From Actinoplanes solisilvae (GTDB lineage: Bacteria > Actinomycetota > Actinomycetes > Mycobacteriales > Micromonosporaceae), in contig NZ_RJAC01000002.1 in assembly GCF_003999975.1 (NCBI RefSeq), positions 744,001-808,000 of the forward strand: a stretch of 64,000 nucleotides of DNA. The letters are read 5' to 3'. The notes under the pieces are model-generated. The model was not told the origin of the DNA, did no database searches, and saw only the letters and a list, made by a program, of their open reading frames with translations. Made by a program: the position numbers and the translations under genes. How positions within the stretch are numbered: the first letter of the stretch is position 1; each line of letters starts with the position of its first letter. This document shows positions 8,830 to 16,784 of this stretch, one piece after another.

Positions 8830-9753
8830 ATGGGCGGTCGGGTTGACGAGTCGTGTGTGCTGGTGGACGGGCCGTGGACCCATCGCTTCGTCGGCGCGAA
8901 CGGCAGCCGTTTCCACGTGGTCGAGGCCGGCACCGGCCCCCTGGTGCTCTTCCTGCACGGCTTCCCCGAGTTCTGGTGGGCGTGGCACGAGATGCTGCCG
9001 CGCATCGCCGACGCCGGTTTCCGGGCCGTCGCGATCGACCTGCGCGGCTACGGGGCCAGCGACAAGCCGCCGCGCGGCTACGACGGCTACACGATGGCGG
9101 CCGACGTCACCGGCCTGATCCGGGCGCTCGGCGAGCGCAACGCGACGATCGTCGGGGCGGGCGCGGGCGGCATGATCGGCTGGGCCGCCGCGTCGTTCCA
9201 CCCCAAGCTGGTCAACCGGCTGGTCGTGCTCGGCGCGGCCCACCCGCTGCGGTTGCGCGCGGCCCTCTTCGCCGACCCCCGTGGTCAGTTCACCGCCTCG
9301 GCCAACGCACTGCGCTTCCAGGTGCCGCGTTACGAACACGTGCTCACCCGCGACGACGCGGCACTCGTGGGCGAGCTGATGACCCGCTGGACCAGCCCAC
9401 GCTGGCGGGAGACGCCCGACTTCGACGACTACGTGGCTCGCTGCCGTGCGGCGATCCAGATCCCGCAGGCGGCGTTCTGCGCGCTGGAGGCATACCGCTG
9501 GGCGTTTCGCAGCACGATAAGGCTGCAGGGCTATCGGTTCGTCAAGCTGATGCAGAAGCCGCTCGTCACGCCCACCCTGCAACTGCACGGCGAGCTCGAC
9601 ACCGCCACGCTGCCGCGCACGGCCCAGGGTTCCGGTCGTTACGTGCTCGCGCCGTACGAATGGCGGCTGATCCCGGACACCGGGCACTTCTTGCACCAGG
9701 AAGCCGGCGACGTGGTCACCGGCGAAGTGCTGCGGTGGCTCAAGACCAACTGA
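8830..9753 (+). CDS. Alpha/beta hydrolase, epoxide-hydrolase-like (EphE group), nucleophile replaced
   Basis: This 307-residue alpha/beta-hydrolase-fold protein resembles epoxide hydrolases. The oxyanion segment is LFLHGFPEFWWAWHEMLP, the acid is in LHGELDTATLP, and the general-base His is in PDTGHFLHQE. In epoxide hydrolases the nucleophile elbow is normally GHDWGG; here it reads VGAGAGGMIGW, so the Asp is Gly. The fold is clear but classical hydrolase chemistry is doubtful. The start at ATG 8830 is supported by TAGTCT 7 bp upstream and a GAGG. The gene abuts the next, convergent gene with no spacer. Confidence 0.85.
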   Translation: MGGRVDESCVLVDGPWTHRFVGANGSRFHVVEAGTGPLVLFLHGFPEFWWAWHEMLPRIADAGFRAVAIDLRGYGASDKPPRGYDGYTMAADVTGLIRALGERNATIVGAGAGGMIGWAAASFHPKLVNRLVVLGAAHPLRLRAALFADPRGQFTASANALRFQVPRYEHVLTRDDAALVGELMTRWTSPRWRETPDFDDYVARCRAAIQIPQAAFCALEAYRWAFRSTIRLQGYRFVKLMQKPLVTPTLQLHGELDTATLPRTAQGSGRYVLAPYEWRLIPDTGHFLHQEAGDVVTGEVLRWLKTN

Positions 9754-10119
9754 TCAGATGCGCTGTTCCTGCAGGTCGCTGACCTCGTGCAGCGGCGCCC
9801 AGCCCTGGTAGACCCCGAAGTCGAATTCCTCGAGGCCGAGCTGGCGGGCGATCGGGGCACGGCCGCCGGTGTATTCGACGCGCAGCCAGGCGTTGGCCTC
9901 GCCGAGCACGATGAACGGCGCGCCCCGCCACGTGCAGGTGGTGCGCACGTAGATGAGCTCGTCGTACTCCTGCGGGGTCAGCACCCGCGCGTAACGACCG
10001 GGCCGGATCTCGTCGAAGCCGTCCGCCGGATCCATGCGGTAGATCCGGACGTTGTCGCCGTCGGGCGCGGCGTCGTACTCCCGGCCCTGCCAGGCGACCA
10101 CGTAACCGTCACGCATCAC
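9754..10119 (-). CDS. Small protein translationally coupled to the SseB-repeat protein; possible immunity or partner protein
   Basis: This 121-residue soluble protein has no signal or membrane segment. Its start overlaps the stop of the 966-residue upstream protein (GTGA; an ATG follows immediately at 10116). Visible features are an N-terminal VAWQGREYDAAPDGDNVRIY, a central VRTTCTWRGAPFIVLGE and LGLEEFDFGVYQGWAPLHEV near the C-terminus. I do not recognise the domain. Tight coupling to a large modular protein at a type VII secretion locus suggests a cognate partner, for example an immunity protein, but this is inference. Confidence 0.7.
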   Translation of the reverse strand: MMRDGYVVAWQGREYDAAPDGDNVRIYRMDPADGFDEIRPGRYARVLTPQEYDELIYVRTTCTWRGAPFIVLGEANAWLRVEYTGGRAPIARQLGLEEFDFGVYQGWAPLHEVSDLQEQRI

Positions 10120-13016
10120 TGCTCACCCACCCGGCGCCAGAGCGGTCCGTCGTTGTCGAAGATGGCGACCATGCGCTCGTGGCCGTCGGCGTCGATGCGC
10201 CACAGCTGAGCACCGTGCGGCAGCCGCACACTGTCCACCTTGAACTCCGCGATCACGTCACGACCCTCGCCGGGCGCGAAACCGTTGCCACGGAACGGCG
10301 GACGCTCGATCACCCAGCCGTCCATCGCCTTCAGCGCCTGCTCGTTCTGGCCGCCGTAAGGGATGCGGTAGAGGCTCGGACGATAGGCCGGCCACCTCAG
10401 AACGTACGCCTCCTTGGCGTCGACCTGGTGCAACGAGCCGTCGTAACTCAGGCCCAGAGCACCCAGGAGCTCGGTCGGCGTACGAAGGTGCTCGACCTCG
10501 GTCGCGCGGTGCACGAAACCGGCCACCCGGTCGTAGCCCCGCTCGAGGTAGTAGTCGACCTGCTCGGGCGGGATCGTCTTCTGCATGACCGTCGCGTGCT
10601 GCGCGTCGTCGCTGGCGGGCTCGGGTGCGGGCACCGGGGCGACGTCGTCGAGCGGGCCGTCCGGGTCGAGGCCCAGACCGGACTCGGCAGCCCAGCTCGC
10701 CAGCGCGATCACCTGCGGGCCGGGGTATTTCGCGCCGATCGGTCCACCCGGGTTCACCGCGAACGACCAGGCCGGGTCGGGCCAGTTGCGGATCAGCTCA
10801 TAGAACCGGACACCCACCGTGCGAGTCGGCTCGGAGTAGTGCTCGGCCAGCCTGTCCTTGCTGGTGAAGACGATGAGGAAGTTCTCGCCGTCCATGTGTT
10901 CGGTGCGGAAGGCGAACCCCGACTCGCCGGGCGAGCTGCCCGGGCGGGAGTGGTTGGCCACGGGGACGAGAACGGTCGCGAGCAGCAACGTCGACAGGAA
11001 CGCGTCGGTGCTGTGACCGCCGGCGGCGTCGAACAGGTCGCGCTCGACCTCGTTGGCCGGGGAGAACGCCACCGCGGGCGGGGCCGGCGGCTGAGGAGGT
11101 GCCGGCGGCGGAACCACGCCGCCTCCGCGCGCCTCGAACGACGGCTGCGCGCCGAGACGGGCCGGACGGTCACTGCCGGGCGAGCCCGGGATTACCGGCG
11201 GAGCCATCGGCGGCTGCGCGGCGGCGGCCTCGGACCTCGCCTGGTCGGACTTCGTCTGGAACGCCGGGAACGACGTCATGCCGGGCCGCTCGGCCGGCGA
11301 CGCGGCCTGACGACGCGGGAGCGGGGTGCCGAAGCCGGGGACAGGCTCGGACGCCCGGGACGGCAGAGGCGGGACCGGCGGGGCCGGAGGCGCCGAGATG
11401 GGCGGCAGCGCCGCCGGAATCGCGCGCTGTGCCGCGGCCGCCTGCGGCGAGGCCGGACCCTGCGGGAAGCCGGCCGGACGCTGCAGCTCGTCGGCGGGCC
11501 GGCGGCGGGGCAACTCGTTGAGCAGGTTGGGGTTCGACCCGGACGGGCTGGCCCAGTTCGGGTTGAACGGGGTCTCTTCCGGGTCCTGCGGCGTGATGTG
11601 CTCGGGCACCGGCGGGGTCTGCGCCATGGGGGTGCGGATCGGCAACGGGCCGGTCGGGTCCTGCAGGGGGCCGCGCGGGTCGTCGTCGCGACCCGCGTGC
11701 GGGCGGGAAGCCGCGGCGCTGGGCGTGCGCACCGGAAGGCCGTTGGGCAGCCCGGAGCCGGCCGACCGGACGGGGAGACCGCCTGGGCCGGGCGGCTGGG
11801 AACCCGGAGCCGGCGACTGAGGAGCCGCCGGCTGGCCGAAACCGCCGGGGCGCGCCGGAGGATAGGCAGGAGCGGCGGGCGGGCTGGCCGGCTGACCGTA
11901 GGCGGGTGGCTGGCCATAAGCGGCCGGCTGGCCGTACGCCGGGGGTGCGCTCGCGGGCCTGCCGTACGGCGCGGGTGGTGCGCTCGCCGGGCGGGCGGCG
12001 GCCGGAGGAGCACTCGCCGGGCGGGCGGCCAGAGGCGGGGCACTCACCGGCGGAGCCTTTTCGAGTGCGGGCGCCGGTGTGCGAGTCGGCAGGGTGTCAG
12101 TCGGAGGCTGCCCGGGTTGATGGGCGTAGGCGCCGCCATAGGTGTTCGCGGCGGCCTGCCCGTAGGCGGCTGGCGCTCCGGACGCCACAGCGCCCGTTTG
12201 ACCATAGGAAGCGGCACTCTGCTGACCATAGGCAGCCGGAGCGGCCGGGCTCTGCTGCCCATAAGCCGCCGGAGCAGCCGGGGCGGCCGGGCTCTGCTGG
12301 CCATAAGCCGCCGGAGCAGCCGGGGCGGCCGGGCTCTGCTGGCCGAAGGAGGCCGGACTCTGCTGCCCGTAGCCCGCCGGCGCAGCCTGGCTGTAGGCGC
12401 TGGGAGCACCTTGGCCGTAGCCGCTGGGAGCGCCGCTCGTCTGCTGCCCGAACGTGCCGGACGGATATTGCGGGTAGGCCCCCGTCGCCGAGGTGAGCGG
12501 GCCGTCCTCGTGGGTCGGGCCGCCGGGGCGGGCCCCCTGCGAGGCGGCGGCCGCCATCGCGGCGGCCTGGAGGTCTTGCATCTTGCCGGGGCCCGTCTTG
12601 GCCTCGGCACGACCGGGTCCACGCGTCGGCAGCCTCAGGTCACCGCGCGAGAGCTGCGCGACGAACCAGGCCGGCAGATAGCCCTCGATCGGCAGGCCGG
12701 GGTTGACCGCCAGCCACCACTCGAGGTTGGGCCAGGTGTTGGCAAGTTCCGCATAGGGCACTCGCCGAGCCGAGCCGGTGTAATCGGCCAGACACGACTG
12801 CAGCGCCGCCGTCGACGTAAAGGCCAGCACATGCGTGCGGCCACCTGTGCTCCACGTCCCCCAGCCGAGCGGGGCAAGCCCCGCCAAGGCATCGGCGGAG
12901 ACAGGCAGCAGCAGGTCAACGCCAGAGAGAATACGGAAATAGGACTCCTGGTCGTCGGTGCGCAACGCATCGCGCATCGCAACCTCGGCGTCCGTAGCCG
13001 GCTCCCACTCGGACAC
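10116..13016 (-). CDS. Large SseB-repeat protein with Pro/Gln-rich linker and unassigned C-terminal domain (candidate type VII effector)
   Basis: The protein is about 966 residues. Residues ~10-140 form an SseB-like domain (LLLPVSADALAGLAPLGWGTW, VLAFTSTAALQSCL). Residues ~150-650 are low-complexity Pro/Ala/Gly/Gln/Tyr-rich sequence with AAYGQQSP-type repeats. Residues ~660-790 are a second SseB-like domain (STLLLATVLVPVANHS, FLIVFTSKDRLAEHY). Residues ~810-966 are an unassigned domain with SLYRIPYGGQNEQAL, RPPFRGNGFAPGEG and a FDNDGPLWRRVGEQ end. A GGGGAG ribosome site favours GTG 13016 over GTG 13022. A compact C-terminal domain after a long linker, next to WXG100 genes and coupled to a small protein, fits a polymorphic effector, but no toxin family is recognised. 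Confidence 0.8.
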   Translation of the reverse strand: MSEWEPATDAEVAMRDALRTDDQESYFRILSGVDLLLPVSADALAGLAPLGWGTWSTGGRTHVLAFTSTAALQSCLADYTGSARRVPYAELANTWPNLEWWLAVNPGLPIEGYLPAWFVAQLSRGDLRLPTRGPGRAEAKTGPGKMQDLQAAAMAAAASQGARPGGPTHEDGPLTSATGAYPQYPSGTFGQQTSGAPSGYGQGAPSAYSQAAPAGYGQQSPASFGQQSPAAPAAPAAYGQQSPAAPAAPAAYGQQSPAAPAAYGQQSAASYGQTGAVASGAPAAYGQAAANTYGGAYAHQPGQPPTDTLPTRTPAPALEKAPPVSAPPLAARPASAPPAAARPASAPPAPYGRPASAPPAYGQPAAYGQPPAYGQPASPPAAPAYPPARPGGFGQPAAPQSPAPGSQPPGPGGLPVRSAGSGLPNGLPVRTPSAAASRPHAGRDDDPRGPLQDPTGPLPIRTPMAQTPPVPEHITPQDPEETPFNPNWASPSGSNPNLLNELPRRRPADELQRPAGFPQGPASPQAAAAQRAIPAALPPISAPPAPPVPPLPSRASEPVPGFGTPLPRRQAASPAERPGMTSFPAFQTKSDQARSEAAAAQPPMAPPVIPGSPGSDRPARLGAQPSFEARGGGVVPPPAPPQPPAPPAVAFSPANEVERDLFDAAGGHSTDAFLSTLLLATVLVPVANHSRPGSSPGESGFAFRTEHMDGENFLIVFTSKDRLAEHYSEPTRTVGVRFYELIRNWPDPAWSFAVNPGGPIGAKYPGPQVIALASWAAESGLGLDPDGPLDDVAPVPAPEPASDDAQHATVMQKTIPPEQVDYYLERGYDRVAGFVHRATEVEHLRTPTELLGALGLSYDGSLHQVDAKEAYVLRWPAYRPSLYRIPYGGQNEQALKAMDGWVIERPPFRGNGFAPGEGRDVIAEFKVDSVRLPHGAQLWRIDADGHERMVAIFDNDGPLWRRVGEQ
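12249..12350 (-). repeat. 42-bp tandem repeats in the linker of the SseB-repeat gene
   Basis: Two nearly identical 42-bp units (12249-12290 and 12291-12332) plus a partial third encode a repeated GQQSPAAPAAPAAY segment. Shorter, more diverged copies flank them. Confidence 0.85.
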
Positions 13017-13344
13017 GTCCACCTCTCCCCACCGCGCGACGAGGCCATCTCAACGCGTACAACCTACAAGGTCAGGCTGCGATCACAATGGGCGGCAGTC
13101 GACAGACGTGCTAGCGGGATGTACGAAGCCCTACGTAGGCGCCCGAAAGCTCTCCGAAGCGCCGTTTCGGTTGCGTGAAGCGATCAATCAACAACCGATC
13201 GTAGCGGTATTGGCCGTACGAACCAGTGCGCATTCGAGGGACAGTAAGTTTCGCAAGAACGGACTAAACGGACGTCCGGGAACACAGCGAGACGGCCGGC
13301 GACAGTCACCAGACTGCCCCGACCGCCTCGGACGATGCGGCGCC
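13017..13344. other. Intergenic spacer between the SseB-repeat gene and the WXG100 pair
   Basis: About 320 bp with no convincing gene. It presumably holds the minus-strand promoter of the SseB-repeat gene. Visible features are the palindrome CCTACGTAGG (13130-13139), a CCGAA/TTCGG inverted repeat near 13157-13173, and the GGGGAG ribosome site next to 13023. Confidence 0.5.
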
Positions 13345-13641
13345 CTATTGGAATCGCTGCGTGGCCTGCTTCTCGGTGCTGATGTAGTCGGCCACCGAGT
13401 GGTCGACGGCGCCCTTGATGTTCTGCAGGATGCTCTGCAGATCTTGTGAGGCGGCGCGCCACGTCGCCTGGCGCTGCTGATAGGCCTGTTGCGCTTCGCC
13501 GTCCCACGTCGTCACCAGCGGGGCGGCATCGCGCTCGAGCTGGTCGAGCTGCGACTGCAGCGCGCTGACCGCTTTCTGGATATCGGCACTCGCCTGCTGG
13601 AGGGCGCCGAAGTTGACGAGAAGCACTCCGTCGTTGGGCAT
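13345..13641 (-). CDS. WXG100-family type VII secretion substrate (second of pair)
   Basis: This 98-residue helical-hairpin protein of the ESAT-6/WXG100 family is secreted as a dimer by type VII systems. The turn motif is TTWDGEAQQAY (W-D-G). The C-terminal DYISTE matches the YxxxD/E export signal. The ATG at 13641 has a GGGGGAGG ribosome site 8 bp upstream; the longer open frame upstream is a shadow of the preceding gene. It lies 17 bp downstream of the other WXG100 gene. Confidence 0.93.
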   Translation of the reverse strand: MPNDGVLLVNFGALQQASADIQKAVSALQSQLDQLERDAAPLVTTWDGEAQQAYQQRQATWRAASQDLQSILQNIKGAVDHSVADYISTEKQATQRFQ

Positions 13642-13658
13642 GTCTTCGTCCTCCCCCG

Positions 13659-13988
13659 TCAGAGCGGCAGCTGGAAGTTGCCACCGGTGCCGGACACCCG
13701 GCTGGCAGCGTCGATGTCGGTCGTGTCGTAGCTCTTGCCGGACTGCCGGATCGACTCGGAAGTCTGGCCGAGAGCCGAGTTGAGCTTCTTGAGGTCGGCC
13801 GCGTATTGAACCTTGACCTGCTCGAAGGCGTTCGCGCCGAGGCCCTTCCACGTGGTGCTCAAGGTGGACAGCTCGGACATGAGCGTGCTCAACATCGTCT
13901 GCAGCGACTCGTTGGCCTGGTCGAACTTCGCGGCGGTACTCGCCATCACCGCGGATTCAGCCTGCGTCTGGGCCACCCCGGACGTCAC
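13659..13988 (-). CDS. WXG100-family type VII secretion substrate (first of pair)
   Basis: This 109-residue partner WXG100 protein has the turn motif TTWKGLGANAF (W-K-G) flanked by two helices. The tail SYDTTDIDAASR contains YDTTD, matching the YxxxD/E signal. The pair probably forms a heterodimer. The start is GTG 13988; a second in-frame GTG lies four codons inside. The operon is divergent from eccE. Confidence 0.92.
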   Translation of the reverse strand: MTSGVAQTQAESAVMASTAAKFDQANESLQTMLSTLMSELSTLSTTWKGLGANAFEQVKVQYAADLKKLNSALGQTSESIRQSGKSYDTTDIDAASRVSGTGGNFQLPL

Positions 13989-14172
13989 CCCGCTCTCTCG
14001 TTCGGTTCGCCGACCCTGCCTTGATCCTCGAGTGGACGGGCGTTGAACTCATGCCCTCGACAAATCGACGACGGTCACCCTGACCAGCAGGCCGTGAGCA
14101 ACCGATTACTCTTTCAGGACGTAGCCGACCGTAGCGAAGACCGTCAAGTTTCGATACCTCGGCATCGGGGCC

Positions 14173-14196
14173 TGTGGATAACTCCGGTTGTCCACA
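14173..14196. promoter_or_regulatory. Inverted pair of perfect DnaA boxes upstream of eccE
   Basis: TGTGGATAA (14173-14181, reverse complement TTATCCACA) and TTGTCCACA (14188-14196) face each other across 6 bp, forming CCTGTGGA/TCCACAGG inverted arms. They lie in the 284-bp divergent region between the WXG100 pair and eccE. DnaA binding is inferred from sequence only. Confidence 0.5.
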
Positions 14197-14272
14197 GGGC
14201 ACCCCGAGGGGTGTCCCCGGCCCATACGATGGGCCTCGCACGAGGAAAGACGCGGGCGAGAGGTGGTGTGCC

Positions 14273-16126
14273 GTGACAGTCGGAGTGGCAGACAGCCGGG
14301 CCCGACGCGATCTCACCGGCCCGGCGAAACCATCACCCAAGGTCATCAACGGCCCCCTCCGACGTGGACGGTTGTTCGGCCTCCGGGTCGGCCAGCTTGT
14401 CGCCACCCAGGTCGCGGTGGTGGCGCTCGCGGTCGGCGCGGTCAACGGTCCGGTCGGCTTTCTCGCGGGCGCCGTCGTGGCCCTGGCCGTTCTCGCGCTC
14501 ACCTGGCTGCGCGTGCGCCGGCGCTGGGCCTTCGAGTGGCTCGGGGTCGGCCTGCGCTTCGGCGGCCGCCGCCACTCCGCCGGGGCCGATGCGGGTCCGG
14601 CCGCGCTGCTCCGGTTCCTCGCCCCCGGCGCCCGCGTCGAGCAGATCGACCTGGCCGGCGATCCGGCCGCCGTCCTCGTCGACGGCTATGGCGTCACCGC
14701 CGTGCTCGAGCTGGGCGACCCGGCCGGCCTGCTCGCCGAGGACGCTCCGGCCGTCCCCTCACCGGCGAGCCTGCTGCCCTCCGCTGAGGCCGAGGTGCCA
14801 CCGGTCCTGATCCAGCTCCTGCTGACGGGTGCGCCCGCCCCCTCGCTGCGGGCGGGCGCCGGCACGCCGGCCAACTCCTACCGTCAGCTCACCGAGGGCC
14901 GCCTGCTCGGCCACAGCCGGGCCCTGCTGGCCGTGCGCGTGCTGCGCGCCGAGGGCTGGTCCGAGCCTGAGCTTCGCCGCGCGTTGGCCGGCCTGACACG
15001 CAAACTGGTGAGACGCCTGTCCGCGGTCGGGGCCCACCCGCTCGGCGAGGCGGCCGCGCTGCGGGTCGTCGCCGAGCTCGCGCACGACGGGGGCGTCGGC
15101 TCGGCTCAGGAATCGTGGTCCAGCCTGCGGGTCGGGGGCCTCGCCCAGTCGACGTTCCGGCTGCGGCGCTGGCCCGACCTGCGGGTCGAGACCTCCCGGC
15201 GCCTGCTGTCGCGCCTGCTCACGCTGCCCGCCGCCGCGACGACAGTGTCGCTCACGGCCGGTCCGCAAGCCGCGCACGGGCCCACCCCGCTCGACGTGAC
15301 GATCCGCCTGGCCGCACCCGAGCCGGCCACCCTGGCGACCGCCGCCCAGGCGCTGCGCAAGCTGCTGTCGGCCGAGCGGGCCGCCGCTCAGCGCCTCGAC
15401 GGCGAACACCTGCACGGCCTCTTCGCCACCCTTCCCCTCGGCGGCCGCCCGAGCGCTCTCCCGGGCGTCGCCGCCGACGGCGTGCAGCCCGCCGAGCGAC
15501 TGGAGGGCCTGCATCTTCAGATCGGCGCGTCGGGCCTGATGCTGGGCCGCAACCGGCAGGGCAACCCCGTGGTCATTCGATTGTTCCGCCCCGAGCAGAC
15601 GCGGGCCCTGGTGATCGGTGGCGTCCGCTGCGCCCAGCTCGTCTGCCTGCGAGCGATGGCGCTCGGCGCCCGCGTGGTCGTCCAGACCGCACGGCCCCGG
15701 GCGTGGGAGCCGTTCGTTCGTGGCGCGGCCGTCCCCGGCGAGTCGATCGCGGTCGTCCCGCCCGGTCGCGCCATCGAGATCGTCCCCGGGTCGGCCCTGC
15801 ACCCGATCCTGCTCGTGGTCGACATCGGCCCGGTCGGCGCTGACAGCCGCGCCGGCGACGGCTGGCAGACCACCTTGATCGTCCGCGACGAGTTCGCGGC
15901 CGCCGACGTCGACGTGGCATCCCGCGCCGACCTGCTGATCCTGCAGCCCCTGCGCCCTGAGGAGGCCACCCTGATCGGCGGCGCCCTGGGCCTGGGTGAG
16001 GTCGCCCAGTGGATGACCAGGATCCGTCCCGACATGGTCGGCGTCGTCAACCGGCGCGCGGTCCGGTGGGCCGCCCTGGCCCACACCCCCATCGAGACCC
16101 AGTTGATCGGCCCGCCCGGCCGCTAA
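14273..16126 (+). CDS. eccE: Type VII secretion protein EccE
   Basis: This 617-residue membrane-anchored protein matches EccE of actinobacterial type VII secretion. Two adjacent N-terminal membrane helices (LVATQVAVVALAVGAVNG and VGFLAGAVVALAVLALTWL) are followed by a long soluble region with the EccE-like ANSYRQLTEGRLLGHSRALL and ...LMLGRNRQGNPVVIRLFRPEQ segments. EccE is the peripheral membrane subunit of the ESX core complex. The GTG at 14273 has a GAGAGG ribosome site; the frame upstream is open but lacks one. EccB, EccC, EccD and mycosin are not in this window, so the core complex must be encoded elsewhere. Confidence 0.85.
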   Translation: MTVGVADSRARRDLTGPAKPSPKVINGPLRRGRLFGLRVGQLVATQVAVVALAVGAVNGPVGFLAGAVVALAVLALTWLRVRRRWAFEWLGVGLRFGGRRHSAGADAGPAALLRFLAPGARVEQIDLAGDPAAVLVDGYGVTAVLELGDPAGLLAEDAPAVPSPASLLPSAEAEVPPVLIQLLLTGAPAPSLRAGAGTPANSYRQLTEGRLLGHSRALLAVRVLRAEGWSEPELRRALAGLTRKLVRRLSAVGAHPLGEAAALRVVAELAHDGGVGSAQESWSSLRVGGLAQSTFRLRRWPDLRVETSRRLLSRLLTLPAAATTVSLTAGPQAAHGPTPLDVTIRLAAPEPATLATAAQALRKLLSAERAAAQRLDGEHLHGLFATLPLGGRPSALPGVAADGVQPAERLEGLHLQIGASGLMLGRNRQGNPVVIRLFRPEQTRALVIGGVRCAQLVCLRAMALGARVVVQTARPRAWEPFVRGAAVPGESIAVVPPGRAIEIVPGSALHPILLVVDIGPVGADSRAGDGWQTTLIVRDEFAAADVDVASRADLLILQPLRPEEATLIGGALGLGEVAQWMTRIRPDMVGVVNRRAVRWAALAHTPIETQLIGPPGR

Positions 16127-16219
16127 CTGCGCGATATGTCCGGCTTTCCGGCAACGACATCGACAAAGCCTGCGTGTGTCGCGACCGGCATTCGCATGAT
16201 CGTGGCACCATTCGGGGCC

Positions 16220-16600
16220 ATGGGCCTCATCATCCGGCTTCTGATCACCGCGTTCTCGTTGTGGCTGGCCACCGTACTGATCGACGGGATCGAGCTCACC
16301 ACCGACTCCGTGTCGGAGCAGATCATCACGTTGCTGATCGTCGCGGTCATCTTCGGCGTCATCAACGCGGTGCTACGGCCGATCATCAAGGTCGTGGGCT
16401 GCGGGCTTTACGTGCTCACGCTCGGGCTGATCGCGCTGATCGTGAACGGCGCGCTCTTCCTGCTGACCAGCTGGGTCGCCGACCAGTTCGACCTCCCGTT
16501 CCACGTCGACAACTTCTGGCCGAGCGCCGTCCTGGGCGCCCTGCTCGTCGGCGTCGTGAGCTGGCTGCTCAACATGCTCGTCCCCGACAGCAACGACTGA
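16220..16600 (+). CDS. Phage-holin-4-like (YvlD-type) membrane protein
   Basis: This 126-residue protein has four predicted membrane helices and the layout of the phage_holin_4_2/YvlD family: LIIRLLITAFSLWLATVLI, LLIVAVIFGVINAVLRPIIK, VLTLGLIALIVNGALFLLTSWVA and AVLGALLVGVVSWLLNML. The N-L-R-P-I motif after the second helix is typical. Despite the name these are chromosomal proteins of unknown role. ATG 16220 begins the first helix. Confidence 0.88.
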   Translation: MGLIIRLLITAFSLWLATVLIDGIELTTDSVSEQIITLLIVAVIFGVINAVLRPIIKVVGCGLYVLTLGLIALIVNGALFLLTSWVADQFDLPFHVDNFWPSAVLGALLVGVVSWLLNMLVPDSND

Positions 16601-16645
16601 CCCGATCGGGCGCGGTACCGAACGCGCCACCGAACCCGCTACGCA

Positions 16646-16672
16646 GCGCCCGCCGTCCCGTACGGCGGGCGC
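16646..16672 (+). terminator. Terminator hairpin after the holin-like gene
   Basis: Perfect 11-bp arms GCGCCCGCCGT/ACGGCGGGCGC enclose CCCGT, 45 bp after the stop codon. Confidence 0.65.
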
Positions 16673-16690
16673 CTTCGCGTGCCGTGCCAT

Positions 16691-16741
16691 CGTGAGCTGA
16701 GACTGTCGTCGTGAGCTGAGACTGTCGTCGTGAGCTGAGAC
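16691..16741 (+). repeat. 19-bp tandem repeat upstream of rarD
   Basis: The unit CGTGAGCTGAGACTGTCGT occurs at 16691-16709 and 16710-16728, with a 13-bp partial copy at 16729-16741. It sits about 30 bp upstream of the putative rarD -10 element, so it could be a regulatory repeat or simply a slippage product. Confidence 0.85.
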
Positions 16742-16772
16742 ATAGGCAAGGACCGAAGCGTCGCCGAGCCCT

Positions 16773-16778
16773 TACGGT
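16773..16778 (+). promoter_or_regulatory. -10 element (TACGGT) for leaderless rarD
   Basis: TACGGT lies 6 bp upstream of the rarD ATG at 16785, with no ribosome site between. Confidence 0.5.
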
Positions 16779-16784
16779 GTCGGT

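Noticed and set aside
12180..12420. Possible CRISPR-like array
   Set aside because: The repeats are contiguous coding repeats in a low-complexity linker, without spacers or cas genes.
10179..13178. 999-codon plus-strand frame opposite the SseB-repeat gene
   Set aside because: Arg/Gly-rich mirror of a GC-biased gene; the minus-strand frame has recognisable SseB domains and a good ribosome site.
13642..13851. N-terminal extension of the second WXG100 gene
   Set aside because: WXG100 proteins are about 100 residues, and the ATG at 13641 has a strong ribosome site; the extension overlaps the first WXG100 gene.
16220..16600. Prophage signal from the holin-like gene
   Set aside because: YvlD/phage_holin_4_2 proteins are ordinary chromosomal membrane proteins; no other phage genes are nearby.
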